Assembly (NCBI GenBank): GCA_003250235.1
Contig: QKGY01000078.1
Coordinates: 1-42,570, forward strand
Source: Desulfuromonadaceae bacterium
GTDB lineage: Bacteria > Desulfobacterota > Desulfuromonadia > Desulfuromonadales > SZUA-540
DNA length: 42,570 nt
Direction: 5' to 3'
A program made the position numbers and the translations under genes. Below the pieces are notes generated by a model. That model made no database searches and was not told the origin of the DNA. It saw nothing but the letters and a program-made list of their open reading frames with translations. Of the stretch, positions 20,036 through 30,668 are shown piece after piece; positions within the stretch are counted from its first letter, which is position 1, and each line of letters starts with the position of its first letter.

Positions 20036-21073
20036 TCAGGGATTTAGCGCCTTGCGGACTTTTTCAAGATATTCAGGCCCGATCTTTTCTCCCCAGGTTT
20101 TGTATACCGGGGCGGCCAATTCGATCAACTGGGCCTTGTCGGCGTCGGACAGGGGGAAGAACTGTACCCCTTTCGACTTGGCGTCAGCAATCTGCTCTTC
20201 CTGTTGCTTCTGGGTCAATGCTCTGGCGTTGGCGCTTTCCTCTTCAATGACATCCATGAGCACTTTCTGGAGATCCGCAGGGAGTTTGTCGAACCAGCGT
20301 TTATTCATCAGGTGAATGAAGAGACCCTGGGCATAGTTGACTTCGGTAAAATATTTGGCGACATCGAATTTTTTGGTGATATTGCAGACCGTCGGGGTGT
20401 GGTCCAGTCCGGTGATGACTCCGGTTTGCAGGGCCTGAGGCACATCGGGCCATGGCATGACGGTAAACTTGAGACCCCAGCTTTTATAAATGTCGGTGTT
20501 GACGGGCGCCTGAGCGATTCGGAAGTTGACGGTCTTGGCTTCGGTGAGGTTGCGCACCGGTGTCGTGGTTGCCCAGCCGTAGGTACCGTAGCCGGTGATG
20601 TCGACGACCATGATGCCGCTGGCCATGGCGCAGTTTTTAAACTCATCGAAAAGCTCGGGGGTGTTTCGGAACTTGTCCAGCTTTTCAAAGCTGTCGATAA
20701 CGTAAGGCAGGTTGACGATGCCGAGCTTGTCGGCCACATTGGCAGCGGCCACCGACGAGGAAAGCATCCCCTGAACGGCGCCCATCTTCATTTTGCTGAT
20801 GACATCCTTTTCACCGCCGAGCTGGGACAGGGGACGAAAATCCACGTAAAGACGCCCGCCGCTGCGCTCCCAGACCTTGTCCCGGATCCGGTATCCTACG
20901 GCGACCCCTGCAATCCCAGGGTGAGAGACGTTGGAGAGGATATAGGTGTACTCGGCACCACTGGGATCAAAGGCGGGTTTCCATGCGGCCAGCGGATCGG
21001 CCTTTTCTGCGGCACCGGCCAGGCCGGAGAGCAGCAGGGAGAAAGCGAAAAGGGCGAGAACGACTTTTTTCAT
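20036..21073 (-). CDS. dctP: TRAP transporter substrate-binding protein, DctP family (copy 1)
   Basis: Signal peptide MKKVVLALFAFSLLLSGLAGAA; DctP motifs GGEKDVISKMKMGAVQ, MPWPDVPQALQTGVITGLDHTP. Confidence 0.92.
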   Translation of the reverse strand: MKKVVLALFAFSLLLSGLAGAAEKADPLAAWKPAFDPSGAEYTYILSNVSHPGIAGVAVGYRIRDKVWERSGGRLYVDFRPLSQLGGEKDVISKMKMGAVQGMLSSSVAAANVADKLGIVNLPYVIDSFEKLDKFRNTPELFDEFKNCAMASGIMVVDITGYGTYGWATTTPVRNLTEAKTVNFRIAQAPVNTDIYKSWGLKFTVMPWPDVPQALQTGVITGLDHTPTVCNITKKFDVAKYFTEVNYAQGLFIHLMNKRWFDKLPADLQKVLMDVIEEESANARALTQKQQEEQIADAKSKGVQFFPLSDADKAQLIELAAPVYKTWGEKIGPEYLEKVRKALNP

Positions 21074-21241
21074 GAATGAGCCTCCTGCACTTCGGATAGA
21101 GATAAAAAACGACGGCACATAGGTTTGTTATACTAGTGCAAACCTCGTTTTAAATCAAAGGGTTTTTTCATGAAAAGCATCGTAAAAACAAGTGTTTGAG
21201 CGAGTTGAAATTTTATTTGGGAGGGCGAAACGCAGAAGGGA

Positions 21242-21272
21242 GCGGGATCGGCCCGGTACAGGCCGATCCCGC
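21242..21272 (-). terminator. Hairpin between dctP copies
   Basis: GCGGGATCGGCC / GGCCGATCCCGC 12-bp perfect stem; no U-run. Confidence 0.55.
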
Positions 21273-21295
21273 GCAGAAAATTTCAGGAGGAGGGG

Positions 21296-22345
21296 TTAGT
21301 TCCCGAGGGTGGTTCTGACTTTTTGCAGATATTCAGGGCCGATCTTGTCCGCCCATTTTTTATAAACCGGTTCGCTCAGCTCAATAAGCTTATTTCGGTC
21401 CTCGTTCGAAAGAGAGATGAACTCTACCCCGTTGGCAGAAGCCTTGGCGATCTCTGTCGCCTGCTGTTCTTTGGTAAGGCTGCGCGCCTTGGCGCTTTCC
21501 TCGGCGATGACATCCAGCATGGTTTTCTGGAGATCCGCAGGGAGCTTTTCAAACCATTTTTTATTCATCAGGTGAATGTATAATCCCTGGGCATAGTCCA
21601 AACGGGTGAAATACTTGGCGACATCGAACTTATGAGTAATGCTGCAGACGATGGGTGTATGGTCCAGACCGGTGATAACTCCGGTCTGCAGAGCCTGGGG
21701 GACGTCGGGCCAGGGCATGACCGTGAACTTGAGATCCCAGGCCTTATAGCTGTCGGCATTGACGGGAGCCTGCGCCACGCGGAAATTAATGTTTTTGGCA
21801 TCGGCAAGGGTGCGCACCGGGATGGTGGTTGCCCAGCCATAGGTGCCGTAGCCGGTAAAGTCGACGACTTTGATTCCCTGAGCGTCCGCACTTTCACTGA
21901 ACTCACGGAAAAGCTCCGGAGTGTTGCGGAAGGTTTCGAGTTTTTCAAAGCTGTCAATGACAAAGGGCAGGTTGACAATTCCGAGCTTACCGGCCACATT
22001 GACAGCCGCCACCGACGAGCATAGCATGCCCTGGACGGCGCCCATCTTCAGTTTGCTGATGACGTCCTTTTCTCCTCCGAGCTGGGCGAAGGGACGGAAG
22101 TCGACGTAAATCTGCCCCCCGCTACGCTCCCACAGAGAATCGCGTATATGATACCCAACGGCTATCCCTTCGATGGCCGGATGATCGACATTCGAAAGGA
22201 CGTAAACGTATTTAGCCCCGCTGGGATCGAACTTCGGTTTCCAGTTTTCCAGGATTTCCTGCTGGCTGGCGCCCATGGAAAAAACAGCGCTGAAGAGCAG
22301 GAACAACAGGGTGACAGGCAAAATGATCAGACCACGAACGGACAT
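21296..22345 (-). CDS. dctP: TRAP transporter substrate-binding protein, DctP family (copy 2)
   Basis: Near-collinear paralogue of the 20036-21073 gene, sharing KFTVMPWPDVPQALQTGVITGLDHTP. Confidence 0.92.
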   Translation of the reverse strand: MSVRGLIILPVTLLFLLFSAVFSMGASQQEILENWKPKFDPSGAKYVYVLSNVDHPAIEGIAVGYHIRDSLWERSGGQIYVDFRPFAQLGGEKDVISKLKMGAVQGMLCSSVAAVNVAGKLGIVNLPFVIDSFEKLETFRNTPELFREFSESADAQGIKVVDFTGYGTYGWATTIPVRTLADAKNINFRVAQAPVNADSYKAWDLKFTVMPWPDVPQALQTGVITGLDHTPIVCSITHKFDVAKYFTRLDYAQGLYIHLMNKKWFEKLPADLQKTMLDVIAEESAKARSLTKEQQATEIAKASANGVEFISLSNEDRNKLIELSEPVYKKWADKIGPEYLQKVRTTLGN

Positions 22346-22540
22346 GAGACCCCCTTTTCATTGTTTCTGGAACAGCTCTATGATTAAAAACGAGTCATAA
22401 AGACGAAGACTAAAGGAGGGCTGGGCGGTGGTCAAGCAAAATCCCGCCGAAAGCTGCCTTGTGGGGAAAGAAGCGGCCTTGAAGCTGTTGCGAAATCGGT
22501 TATTTTTAATAAGGTGTTTATCCTAAAGATAGGTTTTTCT

Positions 22541-22568
22541 TGACTCAGATACATTTTTTTATATATAT
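22541..22568 (+). promoter_or_regulatory. Candidate promoter for RND efflux operon
   Basis: TTGACT followed at ~16 bp by TATATA in an AT-rich stretch upstream of tolC-like start at 22599. Confidence 0.4.
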
Positions 22569-22598
22569 GTTTTTCAGAATATAGGAGAGGTTCCTGCG

Positions 22599-23927
22599 AT
22601 GAAACGTTTTGTGGTTGTGTTGTTAAGCCTCGTGCCGACTTTGGTGTGGGCCGAGGCCATTGATTTTCAGACGGCCCTTCAAGAGGCTGTCAGCTCGAGA
22701 CCCTTTGTTGAGGCGGCGCAACGAGCCGCTGATGCTGCCAATTATGCGGTAGGTGAGGCGAAAAGTCGTTATTTTCCCCGAGTCAGCCTATCCGAAAATT
22801 TTCTGTGGACGGATGAACCGGCGACCAGTCTGTTTATCAGTCTGAATCAGGAAGACCTTCAGCTTTATCCCACAGCAGACCCTTACAACGATCCCCCTTC
22901 CCGCAAAGATTTTGAAACCCGCCTTTCCGTTGACCAGGTGTTGTTCGATCCGGATGTCTATTACGGGCACAAGCGGGCTGAAAAGGGAGCGGAGGCCGCT
23001 CTGGAGAATGCCCAGTGGGCCAAAGAAGAAGCCGGGTTTGCGGTTTTCAGAGCCTATCTCAATTTGCAGCAGGCCAAGGGTACCCTGGGTTGGGCCGAAA
23101 GTGCGCGACGTCAGGCCGAAGAGGTTCTGCGCTTGGCCGCCAGTCGGAAAGAGGCCGGATTGGGGCTCAAGGCCGATGAATTACGGGCACAGGTCTTTTT
23201 ATCCGAGGCTTTGAGGCGGGAAGTCACTGCCGCCAATGACGTGGAACTTGCTAAAAATTCCCTGGTGCTGGCGATGGGGAGGGAGCGTGGCGATATCGAT
23301 ATCGAGAACGGACTGACGCCTGAAGATTTGTCCGGGCAAAAAACCCGGGAATTGACGCAAAGGGCGGATCTCAAAGCCATGAGCCTGAAAAGCGAGGGGG
23401 CCGATATGGCTTATCGGCAGAGCAAGGCCGCCTACCTGCCTAAAGTCGGCATGGGGGCCTCCTACTCCTTTCATGACGGTGCCGTGCCTTTGGGGACCGA
23501 AGCTGAAAGCTGGACGGTGCATGCCGGGTTGACCTGGGAGCTTTTCGATGGTTTCCGGCGTTCGAATAGCAAAGGAAAGGCTGCCGCCGAACGGGATGCC
23601 GCGGAATTTCAGAGACTGGAGGCCGCAAGAGCCGCCCGTAACCAACTCGATGAAGCGAAGCGACGAGCGGAAGAGGCACGGATGAATCTGCAAACGGCCC
23701 GACAGAGTGTATCCCAGGGGGAAGAGAGTCTGAGGCTTCTCCAGGATCGATATGCCGAAGGCCTGACAAATATGGCCGACCTGCTTTCGGCCCAGACCGC
23801 GTTGGAAAAAGCCCGGTTCGATGCTTTGAGAGCTGACAATCAGCTCCTTTTAGCCCTGGGGAACATTTTGTTTCAGCAGGGTACTTTTGTACAATCATTT
23901 CTGCCTTCCGAGGAGAGTCATCCGTGA
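22599..23927 (+). CDS. TolC-family outer membrane efflux protein
   Basis: Signal peptide; OEP repeats (EAVSSRPFVEAAQRAADAANYAVGEAKSRYFPRVSLSE; DRYAEGLTNMADLLSAQTALEKAR). Confidence 0.9.
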   Translation: MKRFVVVLLSLVPTLVWAEAIDFQTALQEAVSSRPFVEAAQRAADAANYAVGEAKSRYFPRVSLSENFLWTDEPATSLFISLNQEDLQLYPTADPYNDPPSRKDFETRLSVDQVLFDPDVYYGHKRAEKGAEAALENAQWAKEEAGFAVFRAYLNLQQAKGTLGWAESARRQAEEVLRLAASRKEAGLGLKADELRAQVFLSEALRREVTAANDVELAKNSLVLAMGRERGDIDIENGLTPEDLSGQKTRELTQRADLKAMSLKSEGADMAYRQSKAAYLPKVGMGASYSFHDGAVPLGTEAESWTVHAGLTWELFDGFRRSNSKGKAAAERDAAEFQRLEAARAARNQLDEAKRRAEEARMNLQTARQSVSQGEESLRLLQDRYAEGLTNMADLLSAQTALEKARFDALRADNQLLLALGNILFQQGTFVQSFLPSEESHP

Positions 23928-24988
23928 AAATCATTGTGACGTATCTCACCTTTTTGTCCTTTGTTCTTCTGGCCGCGTGCGGAGGAGAAATCCATCCAGG
24001 AAATACCGAGGGGGAAAAACCGGCGATCCAGGGGTTAGCGCTTTATCAGGTTGCTCCCTCTTTAGCGCCGGTGGGAGGCGCCTTTGTCGGCACGGTTGAA
24101 AGCGCAGACCGTGCCCAGCTTGTCTCTAGGACCGACGGGCGAGTTACGCGTATTGCCGTCAAGGAAGGGAGCCGCGTTGCCCGGGGGGATCTCCTTGTGG
24201 TGATAGGCGAAAATGCGGCTGAAAGACGTTTGAACGAAGCGGAAGGGGCTCGAAAAGTAGCGACGGCTCGGTTGGAGCTTGCCGAAAAAACCTTTTCCCG
24301 CTACCAGGGGCTTTTTGAAAAAGAAGCGATCACCCCTCAGGAAATGGATCAGGTCGTGGCGGAACGGGACATGGCCAAAGAAAGTCTGGCTTCGGCTGTC
24401 GCTGCGGTAGGCGCGGCCCAGGTCGCTTATGACAGCACCCGCATTGTCGCTCCCTATGATGGCCGGGTGATTCGTCACCAGGTAGAGGTGGGCAGCACGG
24501 TCCTTCCCGGAACCCCCTTGATGACGCTGGATCGCGAGGGGGGGTGGCGGGTGCGCGCTGAGATCCCCGAGACCTTTTCGGGCAAAGTGTCTCCCGGAAT
24601 GGAGGTCAAGGTTGATATTCCCGCACTTCACGAGCGTCTGGACGGAAAGGTGAGCGAAATCCTACCGGCCACCGATCCCATGAGCCGGTCCTTTCAAGCC
24701 AAGGTTGCTATCTCTGCATCCGCAGATCTGACGTCCGGATTGTTCGCCAGGGTGTTCCCTCCGGAAGAGGAAAGGACTGCCATCCTCGTCCCCCGCTCCT
24801 CCATCATTTGGCGCGGACAACTGACGGGGGTTTTCGTCGTCAAAGACAAGATTCTCCACTACCGTATGGTCAAGACCGGTCTTTCGGAAGGGGACCGGGT
24901 TGAAATCCTCTCCGGGATCAGCCCCGGAGAAACGATTGTGAGCGGGGGTGCGGAGAGGGCGAAGAACGGTGCCCGGGTGGAGGGCTGA
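23924..24988 (+). CDS. RND efflux periplasmic adaptor subunit (lipoprotein; GTG start)
   Basis: Lipobox LLAACG; GTVESADRAQLVSRTDGRVTRIAVKEGSRVARGD; overlaps tolC-like stop by 4 nt. Confidence 0.9.
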   Translation: MKIIVTYLTFLSFVLLAACGGEIHPGNTEGEKPAIQGLALYQVAPSLAPVGGAFVGTVESADRAQLVSRTDGRVTRIAVKEGSRVARGDLLVVIGENAAERRLNEAEGARKVATARLELAEKTFSRYQGLFEKEAITPQEMDQVVAERDMAKESLASAVAAVGAAQVAYDSTRIVAPYDGRVIRHQVEVGSTVLPGTPLMTLDREGGWRVRAEIPETFSGKVSPGMEVKVDIPALHERLDGKVSEILPATDPMSRSFQAKVAISASADLTSGLFARVFPPEEERTAILVPRSSIIWRGQLTGVFVVKDKILHYRMVKTGLSEGDRVEILSGISPGETIVSGGAERAKNGARVEG

Positions 24989-24989
24989 G

Positions 24990-27900
24990 ATGGCTGGTAA
25001 AAAACATACTCTGCCCACACGGATTGTCGACAAATTTCTCGAGGGCAATCTCTCCGTTATTCTCATCCTGCTTTCGTTCCTGGCAGGGGCTGTTGCCCTG
25101 ATCCTGACCCCTCGGGAAGAGGAGCCTCAGATTGTGGTTCCTCTGGCGGATGTGTATGTGCATATGCCGGGAGCCAGTGCCGAAGAGGTGGAGAAACAGG
25201 TTTCGACCCGGCTTGAAAAACTGCTGTGGCAGGTCGACGGTGTAGAATACGTCTATTCAATGTCCCGGCCCGACATGGCGGTGGTCACCGTGCGGTTCTA
25301 TGTCGGCGAGGATCGCATCGATTCCCTGGTCAAACTCCACAACAAGATAAAAACCCATTGCGATATCGTCCCCCCGGGGGTCAGCGGCTGGGTTATCAAA
25401 CCCGTAGAGGTTGACGATGTTCCCATTGTCAATCTGACCCTCTATTCCAAAAATCTTTCCGACTATGACCTGCGACGTGTTTCCGAAGAAGTGGTCGATC
25501 GGCTGCAATCGGTCAAAAACACTTCGGTAACCAAGGTAATCGGTGGTCGTCCCCGTCAAATCCAGGTGGCGATCGACTCCGGCGCCCTGGCAGCGCGGGG
25601 CTTGAGCCTGCTGGATGTTCAGAGGGCCCTTTCGGCCGGGAATCTCGAATTGCCGGCGGGAAATTTTGACAAAAGCAACGAGCAATTTTTGGTTCGTGCG
25701 GGGACCTTTTTCCAGACGGCCTCTGAGGTCGGTGATCTGGTGGTGGGCGTTTCGTCGAATGCCCCTGTGTTTCTCCGTGATGTGGCGAAAATTTCCGATG
25801 CCATGACGGAAGCCGAAACCTATACTCGGTTGCGGTTCGGACCGGCGGAAGCCGGGGCGGATACGAACAGGGAGTATCAGGCCGTCCATATCGCTGTGGC
25901 CAAGCAGAAAGGCACCAATGCGGTAACGGTGGCTGACGAGGTCATCGCCAAAGTCGGGGAAATGCGCGGAACGATCATCCCCGACGATATTGATGTGCGG
26001 GTAACCCGGAACTATGGAGAAACGGCCAATCACAAGGTCAACGAGCTGATCGAGCACCTTGTCATCGCTATTGTGACCGTTCTGGCCCTCATCCTCTTTG
26101 CGCTTGGCTGGCGAGAGGCCATCATCGTTGCGGTATCTATTCCCATCATCTATTCGCTGACCCTGCTGGTCAATTACTGGTTTGGGTATACCATCAACCG
26201 GGTCACTCTGTTTGCCCTCGTGCTGGCCCTGGGATTGCTGGTCGACGACCCGATCGTCGATGTCGAGAACATCTACCGGCACTTCAAAATGAAGAAAGAG
26301 CCCCCCAGGGATGCGGTGCTGACAGCAGTCGACGAGGTCAGGCCCCCGGTGATCCTGGCGACTCTTGCCGTTATCGTGTCGTTTTTGCCCATGCTGTTTA
26401 TTACCGGCATGATGGGTCCCTATATGCGGCCGATGGCGGTTAACGTGCCCTTGACCATGGTGATGTCACTGCTGGTGGCGTTCACGGTCACCCCCTGGAT
26501 GACTTACCATGTTCTCAAGGGCGAATACGGCAAACAGGAAGAGGAATTCGTTCTCGAAGAAAGCAAGATATACAAGATCTACCGGAGTCTGCTATCGCCG
26601 TTTCTGGATTCGCGCCGCAAAGCCTGGATGCTGATAGGGCTGGTAATCATCCTGTTTTTTGGCTCCGTTGCCATGCCGGCATTCAATCTTGTGCCCCTGA
26701 AAATGCTGCCTTTCGACAATAAAAACGAGTTTCAGCTTGTCGTCGATCTCCCGGAGGGGACGACATTGGAAGAGACCGATAAGGCTGTAAGGGCGCTTGA
26801 AGACTATCTGGCTACCGTCAACGAAGTGACGGATTTAGAAGCGTATGTCGGCACGGCCAGCGCCATGGATTTCAACGGAATGGTGCGCCATTATTATTTG
26901 CGACAGGGGGCCAATGTCGCCGATATCCGGGTCAACCTGGTCCAAAAGGGGATGCGTAAGCAGCAGAGTCACGCGATTGCCCTGCGGCTGCGTAACGATC
27001 TGACGCGCATCGCCGAGGCGAACGGCGCTTTGCTCAAAATCGTCGAGGTGCCGCCTGGACCTCCGGTAATCAGCACGTTGGCGGCTGAGGTGTATGCGGA
27101 TCCCGGATTGAGCTATGAAGAGCAGATTGCCGCCGCCCGGGTGGTCAAAGCGCGCATGAGCCAGGAAGATAAGGTCGTGGATGTGGACGATACGGTGGAG
27201 GCCCCCCAACACCGCTTCCATTTTATCCCGGATCGCACCAAGGCGGCACTCTCCGGCGTCACGGATGCTCAGATCTCGCAGACTCTGGCCATCGCCCTCG
27301 CTGGACAAGCGGTTGGGGAAGTGCATCAGCCCACGGAGAGAAACCCTCTGACGATCATGTTGAGGCTGCCACGGCAGGATCGCTCGTCGTTGACGTCCCT
27401 GGAGTCCATCCATGTCAAAGGGAGTTCGGGACAATTGGTCAGGCTCTCGGAGCTGGGTCATTTTGAAGAAGAGACCCTAGAACCGACGATCTTCCACAAA
27501 AATCTCGAACGCGTCGTCTACGTGTTCGGGGAGATGGCAGGAAAAAGCCCGGTTAACGCCATTCTGAATCTCTCTTCGTATTTCAAGAAAGATCCTCTCC
27601 CAGAGGGAACTCGCGTGGTGTGGGGAGGCGAAGGGGAATGGAAGATTACCGTTGATGCGTTCAGAGACCTCGGAATCGCGTTCGGCGCCGCTCTGGTTCT
27701 GATATTCATCCTGCTGCTCATCGAGACAGGCTCCTATGTCATGCCCCTTATCATCATGGCGGCTATCCCTCTGACCATGATCGGCATCATGCCGGGCTTC
27801 TGGCTGCTGAACCTGGTCATGGATCGTCCTGTGGGAGGATTCAATAATCCGGTCTTTTTCACGGCGACTGCCATGATCGGGATGATTGCCCTGGCGGGTA

Positions 27901-28205
27901 TCGTCGTGAGAAATTCCATCATCCTGATCGATTTTATCCATCACGCTCTGAAACGGGGAGTTTCCCTGAAGGAAGCGATTATCGAGAGCGGGGCTGTGAG
28001 GTTAAGGCCGATCATTTTGACGGCCGGAGCAGCCCTTCTGGGCAACTGGATCATCACCTTGGATCCTATTTTTTCAGGGCTGGCCTGGTCCATCATTTTT
28101 GGCGTTTTTGCTTCCACGGCGTTCACCCTGGTGGTGATTCCGGTGGTATACTGGCTTGTGTACGGGAAAAAAGCCGAACAACATGAGAGGAGATTCAGGG
28201 CATGA
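24990..28205 (+). CDS. RND efflux permease (AcrB/MMPL superfamily)
   Basis: 1072-aa RND architecture with two large periplasmic loops; [37 protein letters not shown]. Confidence 0.94.
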   Translation: MAGKKHTLPTRIVDKFLEGNLSVILILLSFLAGAVALILTPREEEPQIVVPLADVYVHMPGASAEEVEKQVSTRLEKLLWQVDGVEYVYSMSRPDMAVVTVRFYVGEDRIDSLVKLHNKIKTHCDIVPPGVSGWVIKPVEVDDVPIVNLTLYSKNLSDYDLRRVSEEVVDRLQSVKNTSVTKVIGGRPRQIQVAIDSGALAARGLSLLDVQRALSAGNLELPAGNFDKSNEQFLVRAGTFFQTASEVGDLVVGVSSNAPVFLRDVAKISDAMTEAETYTRLRFGPAEAGADTNREYQAVHIAVAKQKGTNAVTVADEVIAKVGEMRGTIIPDDIDVRVTRNYGETANHKVNELIEHLVIAIVTVLALILFALGWREAIIVAVSIPIIYSLTLLVNYWFGYTINRVTLFALVLALGLLVDDPIVDVENIYRHFKMKKEPPRDAVLTAVDEVRPPVILATLAVIVSFLPMLFITGMMGPYMRPMAVNVPLTMVMSLLVAFTVTPWMTYHVLKGEYGKQEEEFVLEESKIYKIYRSLLSPFLDSRRKAWMLIGLVIILFFGSVAMPAFNLVPLKMLPFDNKNEFQLVVDLPEGTTLEETDKAVRALEDYLATVNEVTDLEAYVGTASAMDFNGMVRHYYLRQGANVADIRVNLVQKGMRKQQSHAIALRLRNDLTRIAEANGALLKIVEVPPGPPVISTLAAEVYADPGLSYEEQIAAARVVKARMSQEDKVVDVDDTVEAPQHRFHFIPDRTKAALSGVTDAQISQTLAIALAGQAVGEVHQPTERNPLTIMLRLPRQDRSSLTSLESIHVKGSSGQLVRLSELGHFEEETLEPTIFHKNLERVVYVFGEMAGKSPVNAILNLSSYFKKDPLPEGTRVVWGGEGEWKITVDAFRDLGIAFGAALVLIFILLLIETGSYVMPLIIMAAIPLTMIGIMPGFWLLNLVMDRPVGGFNNPVFFTATAMIGMIALAGIVVRNSIILIDFIHHALKRGVSLKEAIIESGAVRLRPIILTAGAALLGNWIITLDPIFSGLAWSIIFGVFASTAFTLVVIPVVYWLVYGKKAEQHERRFRA

Positions 28206-28390
28206 CGGTAAACAGATATTTGCGACTGGTAGCAGGGTTCTTTGTAATGCTCAGCGTTGTTCTTTCACAGGTTCATTCCCCCTACTGGCTGTATTTCACA
28301 GCCTTTGTGGGGCTTAATCTGTTCCAGAGCGCTTTTACGAACTGGTGTCCGCTGATGACGATCCTGAAAAAACTGGGGGTCCCCGAATAG
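28202..28390 (+). CDS. DUF2892 (YgaP-like inner membrane) small protein
   Basis: 62 aa, two hydrophobic helices, [20 protein letters not shown]; 4-nt overlap with RND permease. Confidence 0.82.
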   Translation: MTVNRYLRLVAGFFVMLSVVLSQVHSPYWLYFTAFVGLNLFQSAFTNWCPLMTILKKLGVPE

Positions 28391-28413
28391 CGCGAACGCT
28401 TCATGGAAAGACC

Positions 28414-28447
28414 AAAAAAAGGAGCCCTGTAAAGGGCTCCTTTTTTT
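28414..28447. terminator. Bidirectional Rho-independent terminator
   Basis: AAAAAAAGGAGCCC TGTAAA GGGCTCCTTTTTTT. Confidence 0.9.
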
Positions 28448-28484
28448 GTCCAAGAACGATACGTTTGGCGGCAGGTCTTTTGAG

Positions 28485-28739
28485 TCAGCAGGCCCTTGGC
28501 AGCGTCAATTCTTCAAGGGCCTTGGCCAGCTGGTCGGGACAGCTGGTGCCGTTGCGACAGATGACGCCCCGGGTGCGGTTGATAACGTCCGTAGCTTCCA
28601 TCCCTTGAGCAAGAGCGGAAAGTCCCTGGGCGTTTCCCGAACACCCGCCGATAAACCGGAGGGATTCGATACGTGTTTCAGACAGTTCGATTTCAATAAA
28701 CCGGGCGCAGGTGCCGGTTGTTTTATAGGTGGTTTTCAT
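28485..28739 (-). CDS. TSCPD-domain protein (TIGR03905-like)
   Basis: MKTTYKTTGTCARFIEIELSE...GGCSGNAQGLSALAQGM..CRNGTSCPDQLAKAL; start at 28739. Confidence 0.82.
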   Translation of the reverse strand: MKTTYKTTGTCARFIEIELSETRIESLRFIGGCSGNAQGLSALAQGMEATDVINRTRGVICRNGTSCPDQLAKALEELTLPRAC

Positions 28740-28859
28740 GGGGTCCCTTTCCTGTGCGCGAATGATTGCCTCTGGCAAAATCGGCAAATGCTAGCACAGG
28801 GTGGTAGCGTGGGCAATTCAAAAATATGAAAAGCTGAATGTTTGGAAATTCATTCTCGA

Positions 28860-30551
28860 CTAGATTGTTTCGATTGATTTGAAAGCCGAGGCGAGGTCTC
28901 GCAGGGTGTGAACGAGAATCTCAAGATCCCGGATCTCTTTAGAGATAATGTCGGCCTTCTCCGCGTTGCCCCGTAAACGTTGCTCGGAACGGGCAAAGTG
29001 GGTGAACACGCGGGTGGAGGTGTCAAGCAGGAACCGGGACGCCTCATTGATGGCCATGAATTGCCTTTCGCGTTCCGCGAGGCTTCTGTCGAATTCCCGG
29101 TTGGCTTTGACCTGCTCTTCCATCCCCCGCCGGATCTGGTCGGAAGCGGCATTCATCTGATTGACCCCCTCCATGATCCGACTGATGGCTACCTGCTGTT
29201 CATGTTGAGATCTGGCGATGGCTTTTACGGAACGAAGACTGTGGCCGGCGTCATCCAGAAGAGCCCTGGCCCTCTCCCCCTGGCGGGATGTCAGAGTGGC
29301 GATTTCGTCGGAACTGCGAGCGGCCTGGTTGGAGCTTTGCAGGATTTTGTTCAGGGCTTCTCCGGTAGAGAAAGACAGCTCTTTACCTTTGGAGATGCGC
29401 CTGCCGGTCGCTTCGACCGCATCGGTCATCTCCCGGGTATCGCCTTGTATCGCCTTGATGATATGGTGAATTTCCTGTGCGCTGGAAGTGGTTCTGTCGG
29501 CAAGATCCCGTATCTCTTCCGCAACCACGGAAAATCCTTTTCCTTCCTCTCCGGCTTTGGCGGCAATGATGGCGGCGTTGAAGGCCAGCAGTTCCGTATC
29601 GGAAACCAGCTCTTTGATAACCTCGATGATCTTGACCACCTCCCCCGTCTGGCGGGAAAGACGTGCCATGGCATCTTTTGTTTTCTGGCTCTCGCGATCA
29701 ATTCGTTCCATTTCTTCAATGGACGATTTGACCACCAAAAGCCCGTTTTCGGCATCTTTTTTGACCGCATCGGCTGCCTGGGCGCTGGTCAGTGAGCCGG
29801 TACGGATTTTTCCTAGAGAATCCCCGATAGAGTCCAGGTCATGGGCCGTCCCTTCAACGGCCCGGGCGATCTCTTCGGCTTGCTCGGCGACTTCGCGCAC
29901 GCTGGAAGCCATCTCTTCAACGCTGGTTGTCGTTTCCATAAACTGAGCAGTGGAATGGTCAATTGCGGAAGACATTTCTTCCAGCGATGCGAATAACTGG
30001 CGCGAAAGAGCCGATTCATCCTGCGTTCTGTGGGAGAGGACCTCTATCTGTTTCGTGATCTGCTGCTGCTTGTCATCTATCGCCTCGACATCTTTACGGC
30101 TGTCCAAGGCGGCAGAGAGCCCTTCTCGGGCCCGCTCGGACAGATAGTGGCTTGAATCGGCCATGGAGCGATAGAGAGGAACAAATTCGTCGACCGTTTT
30201 CAAGAGGCGTTGAATCAAGCTTTCTACCTGGGAAACAGCCTCATTGACGGCGCGCTCAAGAGCCTCGGCGGTTTCCCCGTTCACGGCGATGTTACCGGCC
30301 AGGGGGCGAAGCATGTCGAGTTGTTTGCGAAGCAGCTTCTGAAGCGTCAGACGGATAAAAAGATACAGGGATGCGCCAAGAAAAAGACCCATGACGAGAC
30401 AGGCGAAAACAAAGGGCAGAGAGAGAGCCGACTCGCCGATGATTGCGGCGGCGAATGCCGGAAAAATCGCCCCGGCAGCCAGACCACCAATCAGGGTGAC
30501 GATAAAGACCTTTTTCATGTAGGAAAAGGATTTTCCACCGGATGAGGCCAT
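28860..30551 (-). CDS. Methyl-accepting chemotaxis protein
   Basis: MCP signalling core [46 protein letters not shown]; two N-terminal TM helices with a short loop. Confidence 0.9.
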   Translation of the reverse strand: MASSGGKSFSYMKKVFIVTLIGGLAAGAIFPAFAAAIIGESALSLPFVFACLVMGLFLGASLYLFIRLTLQKLLRKQLDMLRPLAGNIAVNGETAEALERAVNEAVSQVESLIQRLLKTVDEFVPLYRSMADSSHYLSERAREGLSAALDSRKDVEAIDDKQQQITKQIEVLSHRTQDESALSRQLFASLEEMSSAIDHSTAQFMETTTSVEEMASSVREVAEQAEEIARAVEGTAHDLDSIGDSLGKIRTGSLTSAQAADAVKKDAENGLLVVKSSIEEMERIDRESQKTKDAMARLSRQTGEVVKIIEVIKELVSDTELLAFNAAIIAAKAGEEGKGFSVVAEEIRDLADRTTSSAQEIHHIIKAIQGDTREMTDAVEATGRRISKGKELSFSTGEALNKILQSSNQAARSSDEIATLTSRQGERARALLDDAGHSLRSVKAIARSQHEQQVAISRIMEGVNQMNAASDQIRRGMEEQVKANREFDRSLAERERQFMAINEASRFLLDTSTRVFTHFARSEQRLRGNAEKADIISKEIRDLEILVHTLRDLASAFKSIETI

Positions 30552-30668
30552 GGGTCCTCCTGTATGAAACAATCATTAGCTACGCAATTTCAATCTGTTA
30601 GCACTATCATAGAATGGAAATTGTCGCAATAGCTAAAAAGAATGAAATCTTTTCTGCAGGAGGGTCCT

